Below, in pieces: positions 30,801 to 42,402 of a stretch of 64,000 nt of DNA (position 1 is the stretch's first letter; every line of letters begins with the position of its first letter). The translations under genes and the position numbers were made by a program. Source of the DNA: Hormiphora californensis (lineage: Eukaryota > Ctenophora > Tentaculata > Cydippida > Pleurobrachiidae). The notes beneath the pieces are model-generated. The model did not search any database, was not told the origin of the DNA, and was given only the letters and a program-made list of their open reading frames with translations. The stretch is taken from contig CM035351.1 in NCBI GenBank assembly GCA_020137815.1, positions 4,485,078-4,549,077 of the forward strand. The letters run 5' to 3'.

Positions 30801-32026
30801 CATTCATCTCTGCAAATTCTACTCATTTTAACATTTGCACACATCTCGAATAACACCCCGAACCCAAACAGACAGGCGCTAATTGCAGAACAGGAGAAGA
30901 GAGCACATGTAGAGAAGATTCTCCAATCTCAACAGGACATGAGTAACAGAGATACTGGTGCACAGACTCTCAGACATCTCCAGAAACTAGAGGTAAATGT
31001 TGTTGTGAGTCTTACTTGCCCTGTTTGAACAAAACAATTGTTGTGGATCGTATTGTAGATGTCGCTGTTGCCAACTGTTGACATACACATCGGTAGATCT
31101 GGAACTTTTGATCACCTACCCCTTTCACACCAAGCCAAACAGGAATATAGAAGTGAAACCTGTCAGTGAACTGTATCGTTATCAATCCCATTTGCTGACA
31201 GCTTGTCATCCACTGAAACGTCTTCCTACCTGTCATCTTGTCCCTCCTTCTATAGTTCTCCCTCTCACCCTCCCAGCTCCATCTCACCCTCCCTCTCCCT
31301 TTATCTTTCCATTTCTCACTCTACTGTTGTCACACAGGAGGAGCAGAGAACAGAGATAGCCCGACTAAACAAGGAACTGGACAGGACCACCCTTATTTAC
31401 GAGAAGAAGCTGTCTGTCCTTCACAATACTATGATCAATTTGAAGAATGAGGTTTGTGTTGTCTCAGTGTGCATTAACTATTCATTTTTTAGTGTTTATT
31501 TGTTTAAGTATTGTGAATTTAATGTGGTTCCCCGGTTCTCATAGAGTTTACTTTCCCGATCCCCCAGTTTCTCTACATAATCCTCCTTCTAGTGCCTCCC
31601 TAATATCCCCCTTCTAGTGTCTCTCTCCCTAATATCCCCCTCCCCCAGGTGTTTATGAGGAACCTCCTGCACCGACAAGCAGCACAACTCCATCATGCTA
31701 CCCTGACATACAGTACTGACTCTCCTGTCAGTTACATGGGATCACATGAGCATGGCCACAAGAGGTTCCCTGAAAGACATGCTCCACTCCGATCAATCCA
31801 TCCCAACCGACCACCTACTGTTTTTACTGAGGTAAGGACTTTAGGCTGTGTGTAACCAGTGGTTACTACGTGGTTACTAACCAGTGGTTACTACATGGTT
31901 GGTGGCTACTAACCACACCATACATTTTAGGATGGGAGTGAGGACAAGGCATTGAGTACATTCCTTACAGAACACACTACCGACCAATTCCCCTCCGATC
32001 TCAATATCAGTTCTGTCGTCAAATAA
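27840..32026 (+). CDS. coiled-coil protein, ten exons (possibly DUF4709/C10orf67-like)
   Basis: Exons 27840-28079, 28173-28297, 28480-28669, 28756-28950, 29034-29363, 29472-29566, 30872-30992, 31338-31451, 31649-31831 and 31931-32026 join in phase to 562 residues. An N-terminal region (ISCQTEESSITDLNNMIKI; INDRLNELEKLYEDKIKIAR) is helical and recalls the DUF4709 domain of C10orf67-like proteins, which I offer only tentatively. It is followed by a proline patch (TPPPPPEPDFL), a strong coiled coil (residues ~215-300, KKLKEEVDTLKDENEKL), a Pro/Ala linker (SPTPPVTPAPA), more coiled coil, and a His/Pro/Arg-rich C-terminus. No catalytic motif is seen. A structural or ciliary/cytoskeletal role would be typical, but that is inference. 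Intron 6 is almost entirely a foldback element. Confidence 0.82.
29569..30722. mobile_element. 1.15-kb foldback element filling intron 6 of the coiled-coil gene
   Basis: Ends AGGGTAGCCACTGGCTAT and the complement at 30705-30722. GGCTATTTGAAAC recurs several times near both ends (29580-29650 and, inverted or direct, 30205-30360 and 30520), like subterminal transposase sites. A second inverted pair (ACGCTGAATCACGTAAGCAA at ~29971 and its complement at ~30101) lies inside. The left end begins two bases into the intron, so the donor GTAGGG uses element bases. No ORF. Confidence 0.8.
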
Positions 32027-32027
32027 A
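32022..32027 (+). terminator. AATAAA signal overlapping the stop codon
   Basis: AATAAA spans the TAA stop of the coiled-coil gene (AAA TAA AGA). If used, cleavage would leave a very short 3' UTR of about 15-30 nt, ahead of the polymerase eta gene 374 bp downstream. Confidence 0.4.
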
Positions 32028-32400
32028 GATTTGGGAGACAATTCAGCCCCAGGCTTTGTCACCGACCATCTAGAGAGACTGTTCAGATTTTAGATAGACA
32101 CATGTTTTACATGCAAAGATTATATAGCAGAATGAGTGTACACATGTACAAAATGAAGACACATATTTTACACCCCCTCCAACTCCTGTACATAACACAT
32201 GTTACCAGTTGTATATATAATATTTTAACGTCATACTGTACATAACTCTGTAAGAAAGTAGTTTGATTTGAATATGATGTCCACTGTCCAGTTTTTCATT
32301 TCTCTCTCCCCCCCCCCCCCGTGTACCTTTTACGTGTCAAGATTGAGACAGCTGTAACACCTGTGTTTTTGTGTAGGATGGAGATAGAGGTAGCTGTGTA

Positions 32401-34788
32401 ATGTCGAGGGATGACGAGGGTGGAGAGGAGGGGAGGTTGGTGGCACTCATTGACATGGACTGCTTCTATGTCCAGGTACAGATGCAATAGGGAGCCATGT
32501 TCCACTACCTCACACACACAGACAGTCAAATTGTACCCTTATCGCAAATCTTCCATTTCTCCTCTCCTTGTCTTTTCTTTCTCCTCTCCTTGTCTTTTCT
32601 TTCTCCTCGTTTCCCATTTCTCATCTTCTCTGTCTCCTAATAAATGCCACAGCTGCAACCTATATTCACCATGTCTAACTGTGCCCCACTAACACCCTCT
32701 CAACCGGTAACAGTAGTTTAGATATAATCATAGCTCACCTCAAGAGAGACAGCCCCGCCCAATAGTTTAAACTAACACACCCTATTCTAAAGTAACACAT
32801 ACCACCCCTGTCCCCGATCCTGCCCGATAACTACTTAATATACATCTCACACCTTCCCTAACCCATTCCAACTAACACTCCCCTACCCCAGGTGTTTGTC
32901 AGATCTCAGCCAGAGCTAAAGGGCAAGCCCGTAGCGGTGTTACAGTATAGCAATGCTATCGATGGTGGTAGCAGTGCTATAGCGGTGAGTTACGAGGCCC
33001 GGGCGCTAGGTGTGAAGAGAGGGATGAGGAAGAAAGAGATAAAGGAGATAAGCGGGGATGTGGTTTGTGTGGTGATGCCAAATCATCGGGACAAAGCTGA
33101 CCTTACGATGTTCAGGTATTCTCTTGGTAACGAAATTACCCCTCCCTTGCCAGGGCGTGAAGGTCGTTACGGGTTATTTCGTAACTAGGGTAATCTCGTG
33201 AAATGTTTGGAGATGGACAAGGGAATGAATAATAACAAACTTTCCCTTTTTCAAAACAGTCAGAGTTACTAATGAACTATTTTGTATTTTGTTTCCACTT
33301 TCGTGTAACAAATTGACTAAAATAATATAAATATTTGTACCAAACTGAAAGTGAATACTTCTTCAGGTCAGCTAGCAGTGAAGTAATGGCAATCTTAGCT
33401 GAACATGCCACGATCTTCGAAAGGGCGAGCATTGATGAAGCATACATAGACATCACCGCAAATGTGAAGAAAATGATAGGTAAGTTGGAGGAAAGTCACC
33501 TCTCTAGAGGGCTTCGTTTTGCCGGGCGGGAGTTGTAAGGGTGACTGCGTCACCAACTCTACCTGCTGATCACCAGATTTGTTTCTTCTGCTTGGTACAC
33601 ACAATTATTGTGTCACCCATTTCCTAGAACCCTCAATAATACCTCACTACATCTTTCCCCCGCTCAGGTTTACCAATAAACAAGGACAAGTTGTGCAGGA
33701 CGTATATCGCTGGAAGTACCGCGGATACCCAGCAACAAGACCAACTTCTCCAATGGTCGGAACACATCTCCGGTTTATCCCACCATGCGTACGATTACAA
33801 ACTGACCCTGGCCGCCCTCCACGTCCAGATGATCAGATCTAAGATTCTCTCCGAGACACAGTTCACATGTTCCGCGGGTGTGGGTGCGAATAAGATTGTG
33901 GCAAAACTGGCAGCGGGCACCCACAAACCGGACGCCCAGACAATCATACCTCCAGATAACATTGCCGCTCTGTACGAGACAATAAACTTTACTAAAATTA
34001 GGAATTTTGGTGGGAAACTAGGGAAAGTAATGCAGGAGGAGTTAGGGATTAATAAAGCCAGTGAGCTAGTTAAGTTTACTCAGGCTGATTTGGTATCGAG
34101 ATACGGGGATAAAACGGGTAACTGGATATACCACATAGCACGGGGCAGGGACTCAGATCCAGTGAAACATCGAGCTATGGTGAAACAAAGTGCCTGCTCA
34201 AAGAACTTCCCGCAGGGCATCAAAAAAGCTGATGAGCTGAAGAAATGGTTAACGGGCCTATCGGAAGAGCTGGAAGAACGGTTAGCGTTTGAGTTATCTG
34301 ATAACAAACGAGTTGCAACCCAGTTTACTGTTGGAATGCGGCTGAAATCAGCCGGTTCGACATCTGTCCAGATGCCCCTGACCACAAGTGCAAGTGACCA
34401 CATCATGAATTGTGCGGAGCGGTGCCTCAAGAAGAGAGGTGTATCCTGGACCGATGAGGGGGATGGTGTTCTCGCAGACCCCATTTACATGGTGTCCCTG
34501 TGTGCCGGGAGGTTTGTGGCGGCACCGGAACCCGGGGGAAGTAACATCTACAACATGCTGAAAAACATGGAAATTCAGAAGGGAGGAGCATCCCCGTCTG
34601 AGAAGGTGGTCAGTACGAACAGTTCTAAGGGGAAGGAAAGGATGGGCAAGGAAAATATCCCAAATAACAGTCTCGCTGGATTCTTTACCCCGCAGCCATG
34701 CAGTACTACCCAAATTAGAACACCACCATCAGGAGTTGCCTCAGTACCTGCCGCCAGCAAGTCTGCTGTCTGGAATCACACTGTCTGA
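32401..34788 (+). CDS. POLH: DNA polymerase eta catalytic core (Y family), four exons
   Basis: Translesion polymerase that copies past UV photoproducts. Exons 32401-32475, 32892-33115, 33367-33479 and 33668-34788 join in phase to 510 residues. Motif I is ALIDMDCFYVQ with the first metal-binding aspartates. AIAVSYEARALGVKRGM is the fingers loop and FERASIDEAYIDI carries the second catalytic Asp-Glu pair. The thumb (SAGVGANKIVAKLAAG) and little-finger domain (FTVGMRLKSAGSTSVQMPL) follow. The order and KADLTMFR-type context fit eta rather than kappa or iota. The tail contains NNSLAGFF, which resembles a PCNA-interacting (PIP) box. The frame stops at 34786-34788, but the expected ubiquitin-binding zinc finger lies just downstream in another frame. 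Confidence 0.9.
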
Positions 34789-34805
34789 GGAAGACACCCA
34801 AATAA

Positions 34806-35120
34806 TGTTGGAGACAAAAAACAAGAAACCTGCCTACGGAGAAACTGTTTACATTACAAACTGACAAAACTAAGTGTCCACAGTGTGGTAAAACTGTTTT
34901 AGAATCGAAACTCGCAGAGCACCTAGATTTTCATGTGGCACGGGATCTTCAACGGCAGATAGAGAGTGAACTGAGGAGGGAAGATCCGGCTAGCAATCGA
35001 AGTCCGGCAATTCCGGGGATAAAACGGAAAGTTCCCCAAATTAGGCAAACTGCCAAAAAACAGAAACTCGTTGCCTCACCTTCCAGCAAGAGCATTGCTT
35101 CGTTTTTTAAGAAAACTTGA
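34806..35120 (+). CDS. POLH: polymerase eta C-terminal UBZ finger and PIP box, out of frame with the core
   Basis: Open segment ending at TGA 35118-35120. It reads CPQCGKTVLESKLAEHLDFH, a C2H2-type ubiquitin-binding zinc finger (UBZ3) as in polymerase eta, then a basic stretch (GIKRKVP, KKQKL) and a final SIASFFKKT that fits a PIP box. It is in frame 0, while the catalytic core ends in frame 1. The remaining frame 2 is open from about 34694 (after TTTACCCCGCAG, a good acceptor) to 34862. The likeliest explanations are unannotated short introns, a frameshift mutation or an assembly error. It has no start codon of its own at the beginning and is presented as part of the same gene. Confidence 0.75.
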   Translation, partial: CWRQKTRNLPTEKLFTLQTDKTKCPQCGKTVLESKLAEHLDFHVARDLQRQIESELRREDPASNRSPAIPGIKRKVPQIRQTAKKQKLVASPSSKSIASFFKKT

Positions 35121-36869
35121 TCTGACACGAGTGTTTTCTGTCGATGTGTGATAAACAATATACTGGACAGAGTTTTAATGATTTGTTTTAACGAGACGTA
35201 TTTGTGACATCGCCCTCTCTGATTATTTACATGTGTTTGCCACGCCCAACAAAATCCTCCGTTTTTACTTGCTATCTTACCCCGACCCCGCCGACTCAAC
35301 CCATCAACAAAATCCTCCGTTTTTACTTGCGATTTTACCTCGACCCCGCCGACTCAACCCCTTATTTCGCACATGCATATGTGGGTCCCCAGTCACATAT
35401 ATTGTTATGTAGGAGTGTGAGTGTAGACGACACACAGACTCAGAAACTGGTGTGTGTATGTGTGTGTGTTGTGCATGCCACACAGTATAATGCAAGGTCC
35501 GGATCGTCTTTTCGCATGGAATTTAATGATTTGATTTGTACACCGGTGTATGTACTGCACCGAGATATGGGGGACCGGATATAAATCCTGTACACACACT
35601 GAGAGAGGGAAGGTCCCCCCATTGAGTGTGTGCTTTTTTTTGGGGGGCATTAAGCTGAAGCGTACCAAGTCTCATACCACCCGGGTATAGACGGCATAGC
35701 CTGGAACCCTCCGTACGAACTCCCTTGAAAATTCAAGGGAGAGCAGTGCACATTGGAGGGCCCCTCGCTTGTCGTATGTCTGTCTTGGTCAGTCATTTAG
35801 ATAGATAAAAACTGATCATAATAATATATAGATTTCAATGATTACGCAAGCTCTATCCTATAAAGTTACAGGGTGTGGAACAAGGTATCGTTTTGCCTTT
35901 GAGAGTTTCTTGAGTTTAGTTTGTTCTGGATTCTGGAACAAGGTAACGTTTTGCCTTTGTGAGTGTCTTGAGTTTAGTTTGGTATGGAACAAGGTAACGT
36001 TTTGAGTGTGTGTGAGTGTCTTGTGTGAGTGTCTTGTGTTTGGGTCTGGCATCCCGATGTATACCGTGTTTTGAGTGGCCAATTACTTTCAAACATAAAC
36101 TTTACACAATCTGTGAACAGACAATACGAACAGGTGAACTTACAGAATTTTGATGGATGATTGGTACCGTGATGTTGTTGGTGATGAGAATGGAGATGAG
36201 AGTTGTATCCATTTCCGTTAGAGATAAAGATAAACGAGAACAATCAAATACACATAAGGGGTATGACAGATTGCAGGACCACTAGGATGTAAAATGTGCT
36301 AGAAGACAAGACGGGCTGGGCGAAAAATTATGTTCGACGTTAGCGCCCGATTGGTGCGGTATCGCCAACAAGCTCCTACTATATTGGACTACCTTGCCGA
36401 CAAGTGCTCACGGGTAGCAGGGTATGACATATTGCTGGAACATGGTATGTGAGGCAGATTTTAGAAGAAGGTGAGGAGAAAGAATATTTGAGTTCGTACA
36501 ACGCGACGGTGGTAAGTACCCAAAAATCGGCCTTTAATATTGGATTAGGTGGGGATCAATGAATTTCTTGCTCACTGGTAGCGAGAGTTATTAACTCGTC
36601 TGATTATATGAACGTAATAGCAGTTTCTTGATTCTTTAGTGGCCAAGACAGCACTAGGTTTCTCGACAGCCTGCACAAATAAATTCGATGGTTTGTACTA
36701 TTATTGTCTTGTTTCTTCTCCGAGTTGATATCACCAGTTCGTCATGCGACGAATAAGCAGTTTATCATTTAGCTGTGGCTCAGCACAGCCAACAATTTTA
36801 CCTGGATCCAATATAAAGTTTATCGGTGACTGCATTCATCCTCTGTCTTTGTTCGCTAACACAACCAGT
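35121..36869. other. intergenic region with short tandem duplications
   Basis: No gene is supported. It holds a ~59-bp tandem duplication (35244-35362, AAAATCCTCCGTTTTTACTT twice), a 70-bp dispersed repeat (35564-35633) and a ~60-bp triplicate (35876-36045, GGAACAAGGTAACGTTTTG). The rest shows no pattern I can explain. Confidence 0.55.
35564..35633 (+). repeat. 70-bp dispersed repeat, copy 1
   Basis: ATATGGGGGACCGGATATAA through AGTGTGTGC is repeated almost base for base at 42494-42563, 6.9 kb away in the same orientation. It ends with GGTCCCCCC, partly complementary to its start (GGGGGACC), so it can fold. Confidence 0.8.
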
Positions 36870-39800
36870 GTTTCAGGCGAGAATTGTTACAGTTATATCA
36901 TTTGCTGGTTCGGGTAAGACTGGTACACCACGAAACATTGTACGGCTTGATGACCAAGAATTGAAAGCAGCTATCATTTTTTCCACTGCAGGTCTAAGCA
37001 CATCAAACACTTTAGTCAGTGTATCACTGTACAAAAGTGGGTTAAGTACAGAGTTAATGGTAGGATGTTGAGGAGAAGACCTGGTACCACGATGACATAT
37101 CGACAACCTCAGCCGTATGGAGGGCACAACAAATCAGGAAAGGTAGCCAGCAACAAAGGTCCGTTACACACACCAAGGTGACTTTGCGACCGAGTCTACT
37201 GTTTATGCGTCGGTTAACCCCAGGCACCTCACTTTATTCGAAAAACTACGATTAAGATATGACACACCGCAACGGACACAAAGCAGAGGAAGTGAAGGCT
37301 GATATAGAAACAGACAAAGACAACCTGGGGATCATCGGAGAGGACAAAGAACTAAAATACAAACTGGATCGTTACCGTAAAATGACACCTTTTTACCAGA
37401 AACAGCGCCAAATTCGCAGAAAACATTTCGGCGAACATATTCCTTGTATTGTATTCCAGGAAATATCGGCCTTCCGTCGGGATCGTAGTGTACCTTGCCG
37501 TTGTAACCATACACAATCTGCAGAATCGTGTCTTATCCACCGTGCCAAGGAAGAGTGCTATATCTCTAGGGAATACAAGACCGTTTACACAACCAGTCCT
37601 CCAGAGTATCAGAAAGAGGCACTAACGCAAAAACGAGAGCAATGAGCATAATGGACAATAAGCATAGAATAACTTTAAGTCGAAGCTCCTTTGAGACATC
37701 GTCAGACTGTCTGCAACGAAGAGCTCGTCTTGTACCATAAAGCCGGTAAACGCTTATACCCGCCATGGCTAAGGAGGAAACAGTCGCTCCGATCGTGTTA
37801 AGTACACCTATGAAGTTGCAAGACCTTCCACTCATCCACTCCAAACGCTTAACACAGAAATCCGTGTTTTTCATCCAATGTACAGTTATCAAGCTTAGCA
37901 GATAGCATGGGGTAAAAAGATCTCCAGAGGAGATTGCAAGTACAAATACATGGTTCACAAAGGCCCCGCTTTTCTCAGGGAGTTTCTGGAGAGATGTTTT
38001 CACGAAGGCTGGAAGTCCTATAACGAGTCCCAGGACTCCCATGAAAAATCCTATCACAGCCATTGTATGATCTTCAACTACCTTTCTGCTGCAGCTACTA
38101 TTGCACTCATCAGAAAAGTCCTTGCAGTCAGTTTTTCCATCGCATTTCTGGCTCAGAGGTAAGAATGAGGAATTATCAGCACACTGAAAATTGCTGGCAC
38201 ACCCGGCATCCTCATCAGACCTGTCCCCACAGTCATCAACCAAATCACACACTCTTTCAAAGAGAATACATTTTCTATTTTTGCACACGAACACGTTGTT
38301 ATGAAACGCAGTTTTATGTCGGAAAACCGATGTCACAACACTTAGCTTTGTGTTAAGCGAGTTAACTGCAATCGGGAGATTGTGACAGGAATTATGTAGT
38401 ACCGGTCTGTTCAAAGGGCATGCAGCATTTTTACATAGTCCAGTACAGCGTAAAAGACATACGCCTCACCGTAAAAGTATCTGCATCTTGTTTCGGTACA
38501 ACGTGACAAGGGATGTTGTGAGGTTTTTCCCGAAGAATTGGTGAAATGAATGGTTGAATTTTCGTTCTGAACACTGCTCCTTCATATGAAGGAGCAACGA
38601 CGATAGACCTTTGTTACATACACTTCCAATCGAAACTCATTTCCAAATGCATTTGCGGTTGAAGATCGGAAAGGGTTTTCTTTAGATTTACCCTTCTTCT
38701 TGCGCTCTGACAGGCCCCATCGTCACACGTATTTATCGAAGAACACATGGTGGAAGTTTCCAGGAATTCTGAATGGTTACCATGACACAAAAACACGTTA
38801 GAGCATGGTGCCGTATCCACCTTAATCCTCAGAGTGGTGCCATTGCCACATTTTTCCCAATCACGTTTTTCGTCGATGCCGCTCTCACAATCGACTACCC
38901 CATCTTGGATCCAATCCACCGGAACTCGATAAAATTTCCAAATCGCCTTTGACAAGTGTGAGTGGTAAGTTTACCAATTCCACAGAACATTTTACCCTAT
39001 CCATGCACCTGCACAATCCTCCGTACCATCACAAAGCCTATGCTTATGAATGAAGCAGTACCGACAACCCTGACACACTTCAACTCTATCCCATCATCAC
39101 ATAATTGTGGAGATGTATTGCCATCACAGATCACATAGATGGAAATTGTGCTGGGATAACCGTTCACCAGACAGCTGCCCCCAACTTTGGCTGGATCGGT
39201 GCAATTAGTTTGGTCCATTCCAGTATTAATGCAATAGGTTGACTTTCGAACCGAGAAAACATTGTTATTTCGACCCTTGATAGTCAAAAAACATCTTGAA
39301 CCGTTATACAAGGGAAATTTGCTGCCAGGTGCTGTTATATAAATGTCATTTGCTTGACAAAGTGGTGCATCTTGATCCCAAGGAAGGAAGGTCCCTTCTT
39401 TCGGCATTCCTTGGAACGGTATGAAGACCAGATCGTTAGAAATAGTTCCGTAGACGACTCCCCCGCCACAATCCCTCTCTTCAACACATGTCAAACTGGG
39501 ATCCGGTGTGGTAGCATTGCCTATCCAGATATCATCACATATCCCGTCACAAACCCCTCCTAATTTCAAGGTGATCTGGACAATACTTCCATCCTGTAGA
39601 GTGAGTGGATAAATCATAGTGCCACCATTTATATCGCCACACACCTGACCATATTTGTGAACAAAGTTATCTTTGAAGCCATTGAGACAGACAACTCCAC
39701 AAACGGGCGGCTGATCGAACAATTCAACGATATTTCTACGAAAGGAGAAACCGTTTTCCACTGTCCCACATGCCTGATACATAGCGTCGTCATTTGGACA

Positions 39801-40121
39801 GCGCACAGAATAATAAGTTGAGACCACACGTGTTTTACCGTCGAAGGTTCCTCTTTTTGTGTAGGTCGCATTGGGTGAGGTAATGCACTGGAAGACTCCC
39901 TCACCCATCAGCGAATAATTATCCTTGCTACAAAGCCGGACTAGGAATCCATGGTGATTAACAATGGGACAAAGATGCACCTCTTCATCAGTATCAGGCG
40001 GCGATGAATTGACCCTGGACATGGAGTTAACGAAACTCTCATCTCTAGTGAGGTTTGTTGTGGTCCCCCAGAGAGACCCGACTGTTGAAAATAGCAGGAG
40101 TCCAATCATTGTAAGGGACAT
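36870..40121 (-). pseudogene. LDLa-repeat 7TM receptor, apparently decayed
   Basis: Reading from 40121 leftwards: a signal peptide (MSLTMIGLLLFSTVGSLWG), a large Cys-rich ectodomain (to 38997), LDL-receptor class A repeats (HRLCDGTEDCAG; CDLVDDCGDRSDEDAGC; KCDGKTDCKDFSDEC), then rhodopsin-like helices. TM1-TM4 lie in the 38414-37566 frame. An ECL2-like segment lies at 37514-37332, TM5 (FVCFYISLHFLCFVSVAVC) near 37300, TM6 with CCWLPF near 37160, and TM7 with SVLNPLLY (NPxxY) near 37080. The order matches LGR/GRL101-type receptors. However, the parts are in different frames or separated by stops, with at least five breaks and no consistently good splice sites. I therefore call it a probable pseudogene. 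Very short introns remain possible for some breaks. Confidence 0.65.
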
Positions 40122-41189
40122 TTTCCTGTAGAAATTGTATAATGAGTTTCAGACTTTAAGTATAATAATGTTTCAGGGCGGATTAGGGGGTCGGGATGAT
40201 CGAGTCAGTAAATTGAGTCTCTAGAATTTGCATTTGGAGCTGCATAAAAAGACTTTCCTAGCACTTTCATAACACCCAGTGGTTGTGTGATGGACGGACG
40301 TTCTACAACAGAGTTTGTACGATAAAGTTGCTACTAACTCGGCACAGCTCCTTTTTCTACCAGCGCGATCTACCAGCGTAGATCCTCCTAGGCAAACATT
40401 TCTCTTTAAGTGCAAATGAAAAATAACACTTCATGTATATCAAAAAGAGCTTATAAAGGCAGCCTCACGCTCCACAACAAAGCTCCGGTATATTTTAAGA
40501 TATATAAAGGGGTTATATTTTATCAGTCTTCAATAGCAATCTTTTAAAACAACTTGACGCGATCATCATGCTAAGTGCTTTTACCACCAAGTTGAGAACA
40601 AATGATACTGTAGCGTGCCGGCTTCTTAGTGGTTCATTAAATGGACGAGAAAGAATGGGTATGAAAAGTTGCTTCATAGAAAATGGTGAGTCAGGACTGG
40701 CTAAGGGCTCTTTCAACAACTTCAATGAAAGTTCACCATTGGTGAATCACCAGACAAAGAGAACTTGCTTCACCAGTTAAATGTAGTGGTGCCTTTTAGT
40801 TTTAATGCTGCAAATTAATATTCAGAAGTGTGCTACTGAGAGTTGACTATAAAAATACCCTAAAGGGTTGTTTTGTACAAAATAACAGTCTAACTTGGCA
40901 ACTAAAGGGATAATCTCAACTATACTTTAAAGTTGTCAATTGAATATTGAATATTGTAAATTAGGGCGATCCGCCGATCCATAGTTATTTTCAATGCCCT
41001 TTTTGAGTACAAACTAATAATTATTTTCAGTCGGTATTTATTCTGTTATTTGGGATGGGAATGGTTGTGTGATGTGTGTCGTTGTTGGTAACTTCCACCT
41101 CTCACATGACAAGTCCGAACAGTCCACCTCCGCGTGGTCCATCCTGGGCGGGTCCAGCGTGATCCGGCTAAGAGGCTGCGGGCGATGCG
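40122..41189. other. region without recognisable genes
   Basis: AT-rich sequence upstream of the LDLa receptor. Short ORFs here have no recognisable features. The last ~120 bp before 41190 are GC-richer and may already belong to the LINE fragment. Confidence 0.45.
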
Positions 41190-42293
41190 GTGTGTCGTGC
41201 TAGCTACTCGTCATGCTTTAAAAATTCAGCTACGAATCTCTCGGTGTCCTCCTCAAATTTGGCGTCGGTGAAAGCTGGCAAGGACCGGTACTGCGGCAGC
41301 GAGGTTAGGGTGACCAGGGGACGGGAGGAGGGTAAAGCTGATTCAGGTGATTCGGGGCCCTCCGACCTGATGGGAGCCCCGGTTCCGGTTTCATTCAGTC
41401 GCAGAGTTATTTCGGGTCAACACATCCCTGGTGTGGCCCACCCCGGTACATTGAATCCGCTTAATTGTGTTCGTGATTATTTTCATCTGGCAACTTGGAA
41501 TGTTTTATCTCTACAGTCATCATCCTCTAAGTTGTATGAATTATCTAATGCAGTTTCATCTTTCCGACTCGACGTTTTGCTTCTCACAGAAACGCACTGG
41601 CCTGGTACGGAGGTTATCAACCTGGATAACGGGCATCTTTTCATTAACTCTGGCAGGGCAGATGGTTTGAGGCGGCAGGGTGTTGGGTTGGTTTTATCAA
41701 AATCTGTCAAGAAGTCCTTAATTTCCTACAGTCCCTTTTCTGAACGCATCATGGCAGCCCGACTACACACCAAACATGTTAATATTTCCCTTGTTGTTGC
41801 ATATGCTCCAACCAATGACAAGGATGACGCGGTCAAGGAGGAGTTTTACAACCAGTTATCATCGGTTTTGGATAGGCTCCCTCGGCAGGACGTGGTCTTC
41901 CTGGGTGGGGATTTCAACGCGAGGGTTGGTGGTGGGCATTCTCTCCATCAAATTTCCAATGACAACGGTGAGCGGTTGGAGGATTTGTGTGGTGCTTATC
42001 AGTTGTCTATTGGTGGGAAGATGTTCCCTCATAGGGATCATCACAAAGGAACGTGGAAGTCTCCTGACGGTACCACTGTCACGCAGATTGATCATCTGTG
42101 TGTTGGAAACAAGTGGCGAAGTTCTCTGTTAGATGTTAGGGTCCTAAGGAGTGCAGACATCGGGTCTGATCACTATCTGGTACGGGGAAAGGTTAGGATC
42201 CGGCTGAGTGCAGCGAAGAACTGTAGAAAACCAGTCAGGGAGGTTCCAGCCATAGAGAATCTCAGGAAGGGGTGCGACGAGACATTATTTTGA
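41190..42293 (+). mobile_element. non-LTR retrotransposon endonuclease ORF (EEP domain only)
   Basis: 367 codons. From about residue 95 it reads as an apurinic-type endonuclease: HLATWNVLSL, LLLTETHWPG (catalytic Glu), VVAYAPTND, VVFLGGDFNARVGG (Asp/Asn), TQIDHLCV and ADIGSDHYLVRG (SDH). The pattern (EEFYNQLSSVLDRLP, GTWKSPDGTT) is close to RTE-type elements and to CFDP2-like host proteins derived from them. No reverse transcriptase follows; the frame stops at 42293. It is either a 3'-truncated insertion or a captured endonuclease domain. The N-terminal ~90 residues are not conserved in any family I know. Confidence 0.8.
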
Positions 42294-42402
42294 GTATGGT
42301 TGGCGTTCTACGGTCTCTGGAGTTCTTTTACCAGCTAACCGATTACGATGTCTACAACCACGGTCTTTGTGAAATCCTTGCAATCATCGGATCCCTTTAC
42401 AA
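42266..42402 (+). other. orphan exon-like segment
   Basis: Bounded by a plausible acceptor (GAGAATCTCAG) and a good donor (GTAAGAG), with an open frame of 45 codons reading as a helical protein (SMVGVLRSLEFFYQLTDYDV; HGLCEILAIIGSLYK). It overlaps the last codons of the endonuclease ORF in another frame. I cannot link it to other exons or to a family. Confidence 0.35.

Noticed and set aside
34080-34713. Minus-strand ORFs opposite polymerase eta
   Set aside because: Shadow frames of a well-supported coding exon.
37259-38356. Plus-strand ORFs of 97-128 codons
   Set aside because: Antisense to the LDLa/7TM receptor, whose motifs are clear on the minus strand. These ORFs have no recognisable content.
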